Source: Typhlomys cinereus | Lineage: Eukaryota; Chordata; Mammalia; Rodentia; Platacanthomyidae | Assembly: GCA_023101885.1 (NCBI GenBank) | Contig: JALPQD010000933.1 | Coordinates: 124,001 to 188,000 of the forward strand | Reading direction: 5' to 3' | DNA: 64,000 nucleotides | In this document: positions 1-10,002 of the stretch, piece after piece | Layout: each line of letters begins with the position of its first letter | How positions within the stretch are numbered: position 1 is the first letter of the stretch | Translations under genes and position numbers: made by a program | Notes under the pieces: generated by a model | Seen by the model: the letters and a program-made list of their open reading frames with translations, nothing else | The model's database searches: none | What the model was told of the DNA's origin: nothing

Positions 1-584
1 CTGTATTCTCTCTAGTGAGCAATAAATGGGAAAAACAGCAGCAGTAGCAGCAAGTGTCAGCAAGTCACAGGAAAGCTTCTGTGACAGACATATGGTCTCA
101 TTCCTCAAAGGCTGGCTGCCTTGAACTTACAGGTTCTAACCCTCTTTGTGCACAAAACAATTAGTGTGGCAATGAGTCTATACCATCCCTTCTCTCAGGG
201 AGTTTGCTGCTTGGAAGAAAAACAGTCCTCTACTATAGCAGATCCATAGGGGTGGGGTCTCTCTTATTCTGGGAGCAACCTATCTTCCTGAAACATATAT
301 AGGACTAGAATCTTGCATTTGATAAGCCAGGGAGAATCACTAGTTGAAAGTTTCTTATGATAACATTTTAAACTAATGTTATCAAATCATTTAATCTATT
401 TCTCTTCTCAGTACATCTTTTGCTTTTTCAAGTTGAGATTATTCACACACCAATTATCCAAGAAAAATCCATTTATCTTGATGAATTTGTCCAGCTCAAT
501 AAATGCCAACAGTGAGTAAATACACTGACTTGTAAAAGGGAATATGTGATTTTTATTTACAGTAAAATTTTTTTTAAGGAAATA
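1..584. other. Unannotated intergenic sequence
   Basis: I see no gene, RNA gene or recognisable repeat here. The sequence is A/T-rich and of mixed composition, and no long open frame is present. It probably contains decayed interspersed repeats that cannot be named by eye. Confidence 0.5.
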
Positions 585-1020
585 AGGGTTTATTTTCTCT
601 TACGATTATTGGTTACAGTTCTTAGTTCAGCTTGTTAGAGAGCTCACCACACCAGGGCCAAGGGAACTGGCCCCACCATCACCACATAACAGCTGAGAGA
701 TGGACAATCCTTACTTGCCAGACCAGCATATCTGGACAAGTGAACAGAAGGATGCCAGTTTTCTCAATCAGCTCTCCATGATTTTTTTCTAGGGCCTAAA
801 TCCTCCCACCATAAGTGGGCCTTCCCCATCAGCTAGAAAATCTCCTGCAGGTTTGCTCTGAGCCTAACTCAACCACTAATTCTCTACAAATGTGCCCAGA
901 GCTCAAACCCTCAATAGTCAAGTTGACACCTGTACTTAACTATGACAGCTCAGAAGACAGCAATGTTGTGAGAGACATAGGCAGTGGAAGCCCAGCAGTA
1001 AATTGTTTTTAAAAGGAAGA
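585..1020 (+). repeat. Possible rodent interspersed repeat, unnamed
   Basis: The order of phrases (a 'gggtttatttt' start, a central run of polar text, then 'aagttgacacctgta') recalls a dispersed rodent repeat, but I cannot name the family. A 65-codon open frame at 815-1012 has no recognisable domain and is treated as chance. Confidence 0.25.
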
Positions 1021-1690
1021 ATTATTCTGAATGGAACCACTGTGTTATAATGGGAGAAGAAGCTGTGTATGAATAAAATTGTTTTTTTTTCTAATTGCTG
1101 TTCTCACCTGTCAGGAGTATAATATAGATTTATATTTAAATCTCATTGGAATCTAGTTTTTCCATTGAAAGTTACAGAGCCACCAGAATCCTGGGCCAGA
1201 GGACCCGGTTCCAGGGGTCTCAGAAGATTGGGTCACATCATTCTTCACGACAGTCCACTCAGCAGAGAGATGTACAATGGTAGAGCAGGAAAAGGGATTT
1301 ATTTTATGATGGCCATATTGGGAAAGAACTAGAGGACCAACAGCCTATTTTGGGGGTGCTGACCAGTGCCTGAGGATTGTAAAGGGAAGAATTGAGATAA
1401 AGGGGGGGAATATCCATAACACATCAGTCTTGGACAATCTGTGCTCTGAGTGATCCTTATCTCAGAGTTCATTCTTGGGGGGGGGCTGGTTCCCACTGAC
1501 TGGCGCCAGGGAGGTCATTTATTGCTTGAAGAGGGCAATTCAAGTTTCATTCATGAGATGATTGCCCTCGGGGTCAGTGTTCCTAGAGTAAGATAAACCC
1601 AGGAGGAGAAATAATTCCAAGAAAGCACAGGGCAGAGGAATAAAATGGAGTCAGTTGGGATCTTGAAGAATTGACAGGGTCCTCCTTTAA
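1021..1690. other. Unannotated stretch with G-runs
   Basis: No gene is seen. The stretch has short G-runs at about 1404-1410 and 1478-1486 and a T-run at 1081-1090. It may hold a decayed LTR or other transposon, but no terminal repeats or coding remnants are visible. Confidence 0.4.
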
Positions 1691-1695
1691 CACCG

Positions 1696-2015
1696 TTATT
1701 TTATTTATTTGTTTGTTTGTTTGTTTATTTATTTACGTGTGTGCGTTTATGTGTGTGCGTATATGTGTGTGTGTATGCGCACTTGAACATGTGTGCCTAT
1801 GGAGGCCCAAGGGTGACATTGGGAATCCTCCTGGATTGTTCAGCCTCCTTACTGTGCTGTTTTGGGGTTTCCCAGGCTTTGACTTCCAGAGCTGGAATTG
1901 CAGGCCTCTGTCATTTGTCCCTAGCCTTTTTTTTTTTTTTTTTTTATGTGGAATTGGGGGATTCTTCTGCTTTCCACGCAAAGGCGTTAACCCCTGAGTC
2001 ATATTTCCAGCTGGA
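1696..2015 (-). mobile_element. tRNA-derived SINE, older copy
   Basis: On the minus strand this reads as the same family as the SINEs at 2055, 6131 and 6448. The tRNA-like head lies at about 1960-2015 ('ttaacccctgagtca' read on plus), and the middle section (about 1800-1885) aligns by eye with the reverse complement of the copy at 6131. The tail is a TG/T-rich tract at 1700-1790. It is more diverged than the other copies and has a long T-run at 1927-1946 inside it. Open frames crossing it are chance products of the simple-sequence tail. Confidence 0.6.
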
Positions 2016-2054
2016 CACCTCTGTACTTTTTACGATTATTAAGAATTTTTCTTG

Positions 2055-2360
2055 GGGGCTGGAGAGGTGGCTCAAGGGCTAAGCCTCTGCCTTGCAGGCA
2101 GAAGCCCTGAGTTCGGATCTTAGACCCCATGTATAGATGCCAGGCGGAAGCGGGGGCGGCCTGCATTTCTGGTTCTGGTAGGGCAGAGCCTGTGAATCCC
2201 GGGGCAGAGTAAACAAGGAGGAGGTGGAGGCGGTCCATGGTGGTTCCCGAATTTGTCCGTGGTTCTACACAAACACACATATATACACACACATACATAC
2301 ACACCCATACATACACACACGCGCACACACGCATACATGCACAATTGAATAAATAATAAA
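2055..2360 (+). mobile_element. tRNA-derived SINE with (CA)n tail
   Basis: The element starts with the Pol III-type head 'ggggctggagaggtggctca', has a B-box-like 'gagttcggatc' near 2110, a unique body, and a CA-rich tail (about 2268-2345) followed by an A/T-rich end. Five other copies or partial copies occur in this window, which shows it is an active or recently active family. The head resembles rodent tRNA-derived SINEs; I do not recognise the body, so I give no family name. Confidence 0.8.
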
Positions 2361-2755
2361 AAAGAATGTTTCTTTCATTCAAACAAATGAGTAGTCATCC
2401 ATGCCTCCTCTCCCTCACTCCCTTTTTTTCCCTGTCCCCCTCATCCCACTTCAGCAATCCATCCCTCTCCCTCCCACCCTGGTGCCTAGTGCCTGTTTGC
2501 TTGTATGAACAACAGGACTCCCTTCAGGTTTGTCCATACTAGTAGGGGACCAGGCCTCTGTGGTAATATAAGTGGCCCTTCAATGGATAAGCCCACAGGT
2601 GGGGATGCTCTCTTCACTTGTCTTGCCCTTGCCCCTATGATTCCCACTGTGTGTAGTTATTTCTCCTGAGATCCTCACTGGTCCATTGTGGAATACTGAT
2701 ATGTCAGCCATTGTGTAGATCTTGAGGACACCTCTGTTTTAAAGAAGTCCTTTTA
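2361..2755. other. Unannotated intergenic stretch
   Basis: Pyrimidine-rich at 2400-2480, then mixed sequence. No gene or nameable repeat is seen. Confidence 0.4.
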
Positions 2756-2759
2756 CATT

Positions 2760-2965
2760 CTAGCTACTCAGATGACTGAATATTTGAATTCCTCTTATGT
2801 CACTTGTTGAGTGACCTGGGACATGCGAGCTAGCATTTGTGGCCCTCAGTTTTCTTGGCTTTAAAATGGGAACGATCATAGCCATTCCCTAGTAGGGTTG
2901 TTAGACGGATACTAAGAGACACTGGAAGAGTGAAGATTGAGCAAGGGAAGAATCCACTTTCTATG
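2760..2965 (+). repeat. MIR-type ancient SINE fragment
   Basis: The stretch reads like the core and 3' half of the mammal-wide MIR family: a 'gagtgacctggg' phrase, then 'cctcagttttcttggcttt', 'aaaatgggaa', and 'tagggttgttag', in the order expected for MIR on the plus strand. It is well diverged, as expected for an ancient element. Confidence 0.65.
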
Positions 2966-3516
2966 ATGACCTTGAAGCATCACACTGGGAATGAGTTCTT
3001 CCCACGGTGAGCCCACAGTGTCTCTTAGTGTCACTTAGTCTCCTAATGGCAGACCCCAGAGATAAAGAAGGTAATGGACAGGTTCTTTCATGCTACCTCT
3101 GTGGGTAAGGTGTCCAACATAGTTGGATGACATTCGTAACCGTAACAGTAAGCAAGAGCTTGTTTGAGTAGCTCATTTGCCCAAAACAGAATCTGTATGA
3201 CATGCAAATCTTGGAAGCTTTCTGTAGCAGATGAAGATGATCTCCCCCTTGTTCCCCCATTTCCTTGGCCTAACTGAGGTCACTTGCAGCTGCAGAAGGC
3301 TATTTCCATCTTGCTGACTGTTTGCCACCTCCACCATCTCACTCCAGTAGTTCCTGCAGCTTCTCTGTTACCAGGCCTATCATCAGTGCTGGGGACACAG
3401 AAACCCTGAAGGTAATATTGTAACTACTTGGAAATAGACAAAGATTACTCCAGACAGACAGTTCATAAGGGTGTGCTCACAGTTTCTTGGTGGACTCACA
3501 GCAGGATTGAGTTCTG
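2966..3516. other. Unannotated intergenic stretch
   Basis: Mixed sequence with no recognisable gene or repeat. The phrase at 3000-3030 partly echoes 2910-2930 ('aagagacact', 'tcttagtgtcactt') but is not a clear element. Confidence 0.35.
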
Positions 3517-3735
3517 GGTGCTCTGCGCCATATGCTCAGGGTTTCATGTAGTCTGGGCTGGCTTTGACCCCTATGACATAGCTGAGGATGGCCTGCATTT
3601 CTGACATTCCTGTCTGTGCCTTCCAAGTGCTGGGACTGTAGATCTGTGCCAGTTCGTGCAATGGTTGGGGATTGAACCAGTGCCTTGTGCCTATCAGGTA
3701 GGTACTGTAGCAACTGAGCTAGACCACCCCCCCCA
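3517..3735 (-). mobile_element. B1-like plus ID-like composite SINE
   Basis: Read on plus, a reversed B1-like portion (about 3517-3645, with 'caagtgctgggactgtagat') is followed by a reversed ID-like portion (about 3650-3725, with 'ggggattgaaccagtgcctt' and 'aactgagctaga'). On the minus strand the order is therefore ID then B1, the arrangement of the rodent B4 family. The C-run at 3724-3733 is the element border. Confidence 0.6.
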
Positions 3736-4387
3736 AGTCCTTTCATATGCTCTTCATGTATTCTTCTACCTTCCTCATTTTCCCTGCTTTTGCATGTACA
3801 TTTTGCTCAATGGACTCCCCCCACCCCCAGACTACCCAAATCCAAGTTCTTGTCTGCAGAATCTTCTTTTTGAGGGGAGGGGGCAAACCAAAACACTTTT
3901 CCTTTCTTCTATTGTTCACACCAGATTCACGTGTGTGTGTTTGGGGGGGGGGGAACCTGAGCGTGAGAAAGGCTCATTACAAAAGAAATGTAAGAACCCT
4001 GCATCAGGACAGCTGTTTCCAAAGCCCTTTCTCTGACCTACCCTCCTTGTTATTCAAAGCAGGAGGAGCTGCAAAACCTTCACCTGGGAGCTAGTGAGAA
4101 ATGCAGATCCACCCCAGCTGGTGGGATCCAAATCTGCATTTGAACCAGCTCTGCAGGTGCTTCTAGTGTACCCTAGAGTTTTTGAAGCTTGGCCTGACAT
4201 TGTTATCTTCCTGGCTATCAAAAGAGCCTAGGAAAAAGTACTGTTATTCGTAGTGTGTTGGATACTGTCCCCTCAAATTCTTAGACACCCAGAGCTTCAA
4301 GCGCACCCTTTTGGCAGCTCATTCAGAGGAGCTCGTTTTGGAGTGCAATGGGCTGTTAATCCAATGATCAGTGTTCTCATAGGAAAG
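3736..4387. other. Unannotated stretch with short G/C runs
   Basis: No gene is seen. Contains a G-run at 3942-3952 after a short GT tract. Open frames of 115-126 codons cross it but have low-complexity, domain-free translations and overlap each other in different frames, so they are not reported as genes. Confidence 0.4.
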
Positions 4388-4446
4388 GAAGTCTGGGAAT
4401 ATGGCTCAGAGGTAGAGTGCTCATCTAGCATGCACCAAGCTTCCAT
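4388..4446 (+). mobile_element. ID-like SINE fragment
   Basis: 'ctgggaatatggctcagagg' followed by 'tagagtgctcatctagcatg' is the tRNA-Ala-like head of the rodent ID family on the plus strand. It runs directly into a (GA)n tract. Confidence 0.6.
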
Positions 4447-4468
4447 GAGAGAGAGAGAGAGAGAGAGA

Positions 4469-4523
<55 letters not shown>
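4447..4523 (+). repeat. (GA)n microsatellite
   Basis: A nearly pure GA repeat with two short interruptions near 4469-4480, forming the tail of the ID-like element just upstream. Confidence 0.95.
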
Positions 4524-4526
<3 letters not shown>

Positions 4527-4717
4527 CTTAGGACTGAAATTAGAGTTTTGCTACCATATAGCAAAAACTCCAGGAGCTGAGTTGGAAGGGACAAGGGAGG
4601 ATCCTCACCTACAGCCTTTTAAGGGAGCATGACCCTTCTGATACCTTGATTTTGGACTTTTAGCCTATAGAAGTGAGAGGATCTCTTCCTCCTCTTTCAC
4701 TTCTTTTTCTGTTTCTG

Positions 4718-4786
4718 CAGATCAAACCAAGGGCCCTTGCTCATGCTAAGCAATTGCTCTACTACTGAACTATGTCTTCTACTTCC
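4718..4786 (-). mobile_element. ID-like SINE fragment
   Basis: Reads on plus as a reversed tRNA-like head ('gatcaaaccaagggcccttg', 'ctctactactgaact'), the reverse of the ID family. It sits immediately beside a reversed B1 fragment, in an order opposite to the composite at 3517. Confidence 0.55.
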
Positions 4787-4787
4787 A

Positions 4788-4897
4788 GCTTTTTGAGACA
4801 GAGCCTTGCTCAGACTGACCTTAAAGTCTTCACCCTTGTATTTCTTCCTCTTGAGTGCTGGGATTACAGGCATGGGCCACCATGCCTGGTTTATTTC
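4788..4897 (-). mobile_element. B1-type SINE
   Basis: The plus strand reads 'ttttgagacagagccttgct', then 'gagtgctgggattacaggca' and 'gggccaccatgcctggttta', the reverse complement of the 7SL-derived B1 monomer. A 63-codon open frame over it is the usual reading through antisense B1 and not a gene. Confidence 0.85.
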
Positions 4898-5984
4898 TGT
4901 TGTTTGAAGCCACTCAGATTCAATGGCACTTTGTTCTGGCAGCTCCAGGAAACCAGTATATGATTATTCCCAATTTCACACTCACATATGTGAGGACTTG
5001 GGGTTAGGCACAATTAGGATCGATTCAGTAACCCCTTAAGGCGTTTCTAGCACCATTGCCAGAACCCTGTTCCCAGTTCTATCATGGTCCACATTGTTAT
5101 GTAGAATTTCTAGAGACACAAAACTCAGACATGTAGTTAATATGGGGCTACAGAGAATGTGTCAGATTGTTGCTTAATATGATGTGCTGGTTGCATAGGA
5201 ACTTGGAAAAATATGGACAGGTTAGAACAATGACCCAAGAAAATGGTGGAACCCCATAGGGAAAAGGATCAAGCTTCATACTTAAGTTACAAGGAGAAAG
5301 TATATAGAAACAGGGTGGGAGAAAGCTAAGGTCTAATAGATGTTTGATGTAAAAAAACTGAAGAAGAAAAGTAGATAGGTTTTCCAGCTCTCCTGGCGTT
5401 GAGAGTGTGATGCTGTGAATGCTATGGGAACATGCCTGAGGTCATTGTTTTAATCCTGACACTTCATCATTCTGAATTAGCTCCTGTTTCTTGAGTTTTT
5501 CCTATGTACCAGACACTGAGCTAATGGAACTCAGGAAGACAATTGTCCTGGCCCTTCAGGAAACTTGCAGTGATCCTGGGCAAAGGAGGATGCTAAGTCT
5601 CAAAGCAGATGCTTGGTTAACAACCTCCCAGAGCTGCAGAGGAATGAAAGTCTTTATTAATGACTCAATTAACCCGACCCAGACTGGGATTCTTTTGAGT
5701 TCATTGATGAAGACTAGTACCCAGGGTCCTGTGGAAACTCATAAACAAAGAGAACAACAGTTCAAAAGCTCCAGGGTACATCTGAAGAACAGGAAAAAAA
5801 AGTTGTATTAGGCATGTGGCTTGGTCATATAAGGGTTTTGAAAATAGGTCTTGGCTGTTTCGAGGGATGAGTTGGAGAGGAACAAAAGTGGGTGCAGGGA
5901 AATCTATCAGGAGGGGCTTGAGCTGTTCTGTGCTGCATACTATTGCTGCTATAATAAATTGCCATAGAGGGTCTTACTTTTTGA
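4898..5984. other. Unannotated stretch, possible decayed repeat
   Basis: No gene is recognised. At about 5490-5600 the phrases 'cctatgtaccagacactgag' and 'cttcaggaaacttgcagtga' recall a common ancient mammalian interspersed repeat, but the match is weak. Open frames at 5491-5811 and 5816-6040 have no recognisable domain and are treated as chance. Confidence 0.35.
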
Positions 5985-6115
5985 GTTTCAAATTAATTTT
6001 TATTGAGCTATACTTTACATTATTATGTGCATCACTTTAATATTGTGTTGTGTTTGAGAAATTTATGTATTCATGTAGTTACCACCAGAGTCATGATACA
6101 GAACATTTCTTTCAC
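5985..6115. mobile_element. Old L1 fragment
   Basis: 'tttttattgagctatacttt' followed by 'gtagttaccaccagagtcat' and 'gatacagaacatttc' resembles a familiar old mammalian L1 untranslated segment. Short and diverged; orientation not assigned. Confidence 0.4.
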
Positions 6116-6130
6116 TCAAAAATTTATTGT

Positions 6131-6363
6131 GGGGCTGGAGAGATGGCTCAGGGGTTAAGACTCTGCCTCACAAGCAGAGGACCTGAGTTCAGATTCTAGG
6201 TCTCATGTAAAAATACCAGGTGGAAACAGTAGAAGTCTGTACATCTGATCCTGGCAGATGAAGCCTGGGAAATCCCAGAGAAAAGCAAAAAGGAGGTAGA
6301 AGCAATTCAGGATGATTTCCAAAGTCACTCTTGGTTCTCCACAGGGACCCACAGTGCTATCTG

Positions 6364-6423
<60 letters not shown>

Positions 6424-6426
6424 GCA
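6131..6426 (+). mobile_element. tRNA-derived SINE with long (CA)n tail
   Basis: Same family as the element at 2055: head 'ggggctggagagatggctca', B-box-like 'gagttcagattc' near 6186, body, then an uninterrupted CA tract. It faces another copy of the family tail to tail (6448-6667). Confidence 0.8.
6366..6417 (+). repeat. (CA)n microsatellite
   Basis: About 26 uninterrupted CA dinucleotides, the tail of the plus-strand SINE, ending in a short alternating cgtgcgcgca stretch that could favour Z-DNA. Confidence 0.95.
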
Positions 6427-6447
6427 TGGAAAAGAGAATTTTTTAAA

Positions 6448-6452
6448 ATTCA

Positions 6453-6496
<44 letters not shown>

Positions 6497-6667
6497 ACTA
6501 CGGAGGAATTCGTGAACCACCATGGACCGCCTCCACTTCCTCCTTGTTTACTCTGCCCCAGATTCACCCGCTTCCACCCGGCGTCTATACGTGGGGTCTA
6601 GGATCCGAACTCAGGACCTTCTGCCTGCAAGGCAGAGGCTTAACCCCTGAGCCACCTCTCCAGCCCT
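6448..6667 (-). mobile_element. tRNA-derived SINE, minus strand, internal gap
   Basis: The reverse complement of the same SINE family. Reading on plus: (TG)n tail at 6454-6494, body, then 'cttctgcctgcaaggcagag' and 'ccctgagccacctctccagc' at the head end. Compared with the copies at 11896 and 17258 it lacks about 50 bp of the body (between 'ctctgccc' and 'cttccacccggc'). It is followed by an A/T-rich 'aaataaataaataaaa' stretch. Confidence 0.8.
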
Positions 6668-6868
6668 GCAAAATAAATAAATAAAATAAGTAAATAAAAT
6701 TTAAAAAATCACCGTGGTCTGTCTATACAAATCCACTCTCTAACTGACCCAAATAACAACTATAGATGTACTTTGAGTTACCATAGGTTGAATTTTTCTT
6801 AGCTATAGTTTTAAATGAGTGGATAATCCAATGTGTACACATTTGAAAATTCTTTCTCTCTACCTAAA
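6668..6868. other. A/T-rich unannotated stretch
   Basis: Starts with an A-rich tract, then mixed sequence; no gene or named repeat is seen. Confidence 0.4.
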
Positions 6869-6959
6869 AGCTCTCTCTTTCTGTCTCTCTGTCTCTCTGT
6901 TTCTCTGTCCCTGTCCCTGTCTCTGTCTCTCTGTTTCTCTGTCTCTGTCTCTGTCTCTG

Positions 6960-7008
<49 letters not shown>
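6869..7008 (+). repeat. (TCTG/CT)n simple repeat
   Basis: A polypyrimidine tract made of TCTG, TCTC and CCTG steps that becomes pure CT at its end. The mirror-like polypurine strand makes open frames in several phases; these are artefacts of the repeat. Confidence 0.95.
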
Positions 7009-7009
<1 letters not shown>

Positions 7010-7080
7010 GTGCTGGGGACTGAATTCAGATCCTTGTGCACACAAATACTCTGCCACTGAGCTATATCCTTAGTCTCAAA
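7009..7080 (-). mobile_element. ID-like SINE fragment
   Basis: 'ggtgctggggactgaattca' and 'tctgccactgagctatatcc' read as the reverse complement of the ID family head. The CT tract on its left is the tail expansion of this copy. Confidence 0.65.
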
Positions 7081-7139
7081 CAACACAAATACATTTTCTT
7101 TAAAGACAAGGTTTTTTTTTTTCTTTTGACCTTCCTGAT

Positions 7140-8814
7140 TCTTTTTTTTATAACATTTTTATTATTATTTCCGCTCATACAAACTTAATAGGTAGACCAG
7201 TTCCCTCCCCCTCCTCCCTCCCCCCAAACCCTCTGCTCCCCTCCCTCCCTCCCCATCTCCCAGTTACCTCCCCCCCAATTCCCAGAGAGTCCTTTATTGT
7301 GTATGCCTAACTCTCCTCTTGGTCCTCCTTTCCGATGACATAAAAGGACCCAGTGGCATTTCCCTGAACCCTTTCTCCTGTTCCCCTTAAGCATAGGAAC
7401 ACTACTGTGGCCATCAATCCCTTGCCTCCAAGGATCTTGGTGCTTTTAGCCGATGTTAGACTTTGTGAGGTCAATAGTGTGACGGACATGGCGCAGGGCA
7501 TGCAAAGTCCTATTATGATTGCTATCTAGTGTGGAGACTCTTCAAATCATTGCTCCCCCCATCCTTTTGCTCTTACAATCTTACCGCCCCCTCTTCCGCA
7601 AATGTCCCTGAGCTTCAGGATGGGGAGAGATTAGGCTGGCTTAGTTCTATATGGATGATATAGAGTCTCTGAAGTTCTGGATTGTGGTTTGTTGATTTTC
7701 TTTTGCAGTTTTGCTGCTCCTGCAATGCCCTTCACTCCATCCTGATGGGCACTGTATGTCACCCCCTGGTCAGAGACAAAAAACTGTTAAACTGGAGTCT
7801 GTTAGTAATAGCACATTCAAGGGTAGATGTAATAAAAGCAGGAAACCTCGGTGAGGGAGGGATCATTCACCCATTTGCAAAATGATCTCTTTTCATCTTG
7901 CCAGGACTATATGCCCTCCCCTTCTGGTGAGATCATACCCCCTCAGTTGTACATGATCAGGAACGAACCGTCTGTGAACTTAACCAGGTGTCACATTACT
8001 TACTTGCATTCCTTGGAGGTCGATTTTCTCTGCTGTAACATGGTCCCCTCTCTCCTTGTGTTCTGGTGTGGCTCTCCAACCCCCATCCCTCCTGTTCACA
8101 ATCCTTGCAATTACCGTATTACATAGATTTACCCTTGAGTGTCTCAATGTGGGCTGGGTGAGTTTGGTACTAGGAGCCACCTATTAGGGAGTACATATGG
8201 CGCTAACTTTCTGGGATTGGGATACTTCACTTAATATAAATTGTTTCTAATGACATCCATTTCCCGGCAAATTCCAGTAATTCATCATTTTTGATGGCTG
8301 AGTAGTACTCCATTGTATAGATATACCACTGTTTCCTTATCCACTCGTCAACTGTTGGACATTTAGGTTGATTCCATGACTTTTGCTATTGTAAACAGTG
8401 CTGCTATGAACATAGTCGTGCTGGTGCTATCGAGGCGAACCTCTGCTGCATGCGGGGGTTATTCCCAAAAGTGGAATAGCAGGGTCATATGGCATTTCAA
8501 TCTTTAATTTCTTTAAGAATCTCCAGACAGCTTGCCAGAATGGCTGTATGAGTCTGCATCCCACCAAGCAATGTAGGAGAGTTCCCCTCTCTCACCTCCT
8601 CTCCAGCACTTTTGTTGTTTGTATGTGGATTTTTGCCATCCTGACCGGGGTGAGATGATATCTCAGGGAAGTTTTGATTTGCATTCCCTGATGGCTAAGA
8701 AGTGGAGCATTTTTTAAGATATTTGTTAGACATTTTTAATTTCATCTCTGGTAAAATTTCTTTTAAGTTCCAGGGCCCATTTTTTTAATTGGGCCATTGG
8801 TTTCCTTGGTGTGA
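7140..8814 (-). mobile_element. L1 LINE, 3' part
   Basis: Reads on the minus strand as the 3' end of an L1. The A-rich tail corresponds to the T/A-rich start at 7143-7175; a strongly G-rich 3' untranslated segment follows (C-rich on plus at 7200-7280); and the end of ORF2 lies toward 8814. Diagnostic text includes 'gctgagtagtactccattgt' at 8297, 'tgctatgaacatagtcgtgc' near 8402 and 'gatttgcattccctgatggc' near 8677, all standard for L1 3' ends in reverse. The reading frame is broken by stops and small gaps. At about 8815 the L1 text switches strand abruptly. Confidence 0.85.
7238..7254 (-). other. G-quadruplex-prone tract in L1 3' UTR
   Basis: Plus reads 'cccctccctccctcccc', so the minus strand (the L1 sense strand) carries four G-runs of three or more with one-base loops. 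G-rich tracts in this position are typical of L1 3' untranslated regions. Confidence 0.7.
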
Positions 8815-10002
8815 TTTCAAAAACATAATCAAAAGAGCATTCACGAGGGACCAAGTAAGCTTCATCCCAGCACGCAAGGTTGGTTCAACATACAAATCAA
8901 TAAAGGTAGATATCGTTCATGTAAACCAGTCCAAAGTCCAAACCACATGATACTCTCGATAGATGCGAAAAAGCCTGTGACAGATCCACAGCCTTTTATG
9001 ATCAAAACGCGAGGGACAGTAGGAATGGAAGGAACCTTTAAATCAATATAATAAAAGCTGGATACAACAAGCCCACCAGCAAGGATATGCTCAATGGGGG
9101 AACAAATTGGAAGCATTCCCACCTTCGATCAGGAACAGATAAGGCTGTCCCACTCTCACCACTCGTATTCAATATTGTACTTGAAGTCGGAGCTGAAGCC
9201 ATAAGAAAAAGAAAGGACTAAAAGGGATTCAAATCGGCAGGAAGAAGGCAGCTATCCCTTATTTGGCGGATGAACATGATCTTATACCTGAGGGATCCCA
9301 AAAACTCACCAGGAAGCTCCTGAACGAATTGAGAAGTTCAGCATGGTGGCCAGGATACCAAAATAAAGGTGCAAAAATCAGAGGCCTCCTATAATGCCCA
9401 CCAGAATGAAAAGTGAAAAAGCCTTTAGAGAAACAATCCTTTTACACTGTAGAAGCCCCTAAAAAAATAAAATACTGGTATAAACCTAGAACCAAGGAGG
9501 GAAAAGACCTTTACAATGAAACTTTAAAACCTAAAGAAAGAAATTGCTGAGACATCAGAAGGTGGAAAGACCGCCCATGCGCCTGGATTGGCAGAATCAA
9601 CATTGTAAAAATGAACCATCCTACCAAGGCCAATATACAAATTCAATGCTATACAAATTAAAATCCCAAAGCAATTCTTGAAAGAAGTTTGAACCATTAG
9701 CTCAAAGCTATGAGGCACAAAAGACCCAGGATGCAAAGACAATCCGAGTAACAAAAACACTGCTGGAGGTATTCCATACCGAACTCTTAGTCTATACGAC
9801 AAAGTCATAGTTTAAAAACGCCTGGTACTGGCTCAAATTAGACACCACATATCATGATAAGGGTTGAGGACCCGATAGAAGCCCCACAAAATACAGGCCA
9901 TTTGATCTTGAACAAGGGGAACAAAGAATCCATGGAAGAAGAACAGCATCTCAACAAATGTTGCTACAAACGACCCACACATGCGAAAAGATTAAGCTCT
10001 GT
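8815..10002 (+). pseudogene. L1 ORF2 fragment, inverted arm of fold-back
   Basis: Plus-strand L1 ORF2 sequence from the reverse-transcriptase domain onward; the text around 8935-9000 corresponds to the L1 RT segment just before and after the 'SIDA..KA' motif. The frame is destroyed by many single-base gaps. It is the reverse complement of about 10,237-11,405: for example 'acaaaaacactgctggaggt' at 9751 mirrors 10,468-10,487, and 'cacgcaaggttggttcaac' at 8871 mirrors 11,334-11,352. The mirror centre is near 10,115. The left junction with the minus-strand L1 shares a short 'ttcaaaaaca' homology. Confidence 0.8.

Noticed and set aside
2055..2130. A tRNA gene, suggested by A-box and B-box-like text
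   Set aside because: The text continues into a SINE body and CA tail and has many related copies; it is a SINE head.
1671..2382. Overlapping open frames on both strands rich in Cys, Val and Thr-His
   Set aside because: They translate GT/CA simple repeats and SINE tails.
5491..5811. A 106-codon open frame as a possible small gene
   Set aside because: No recognisable domain or splice context; its start overlaps what looks like an ancient interspersed repeat.
6811..7086. Open frames of alternating Arg-Glu/Arg-Asp or Ser-Leu
   Set aside because: They are translations of the CT/TCTG tract in different phases.
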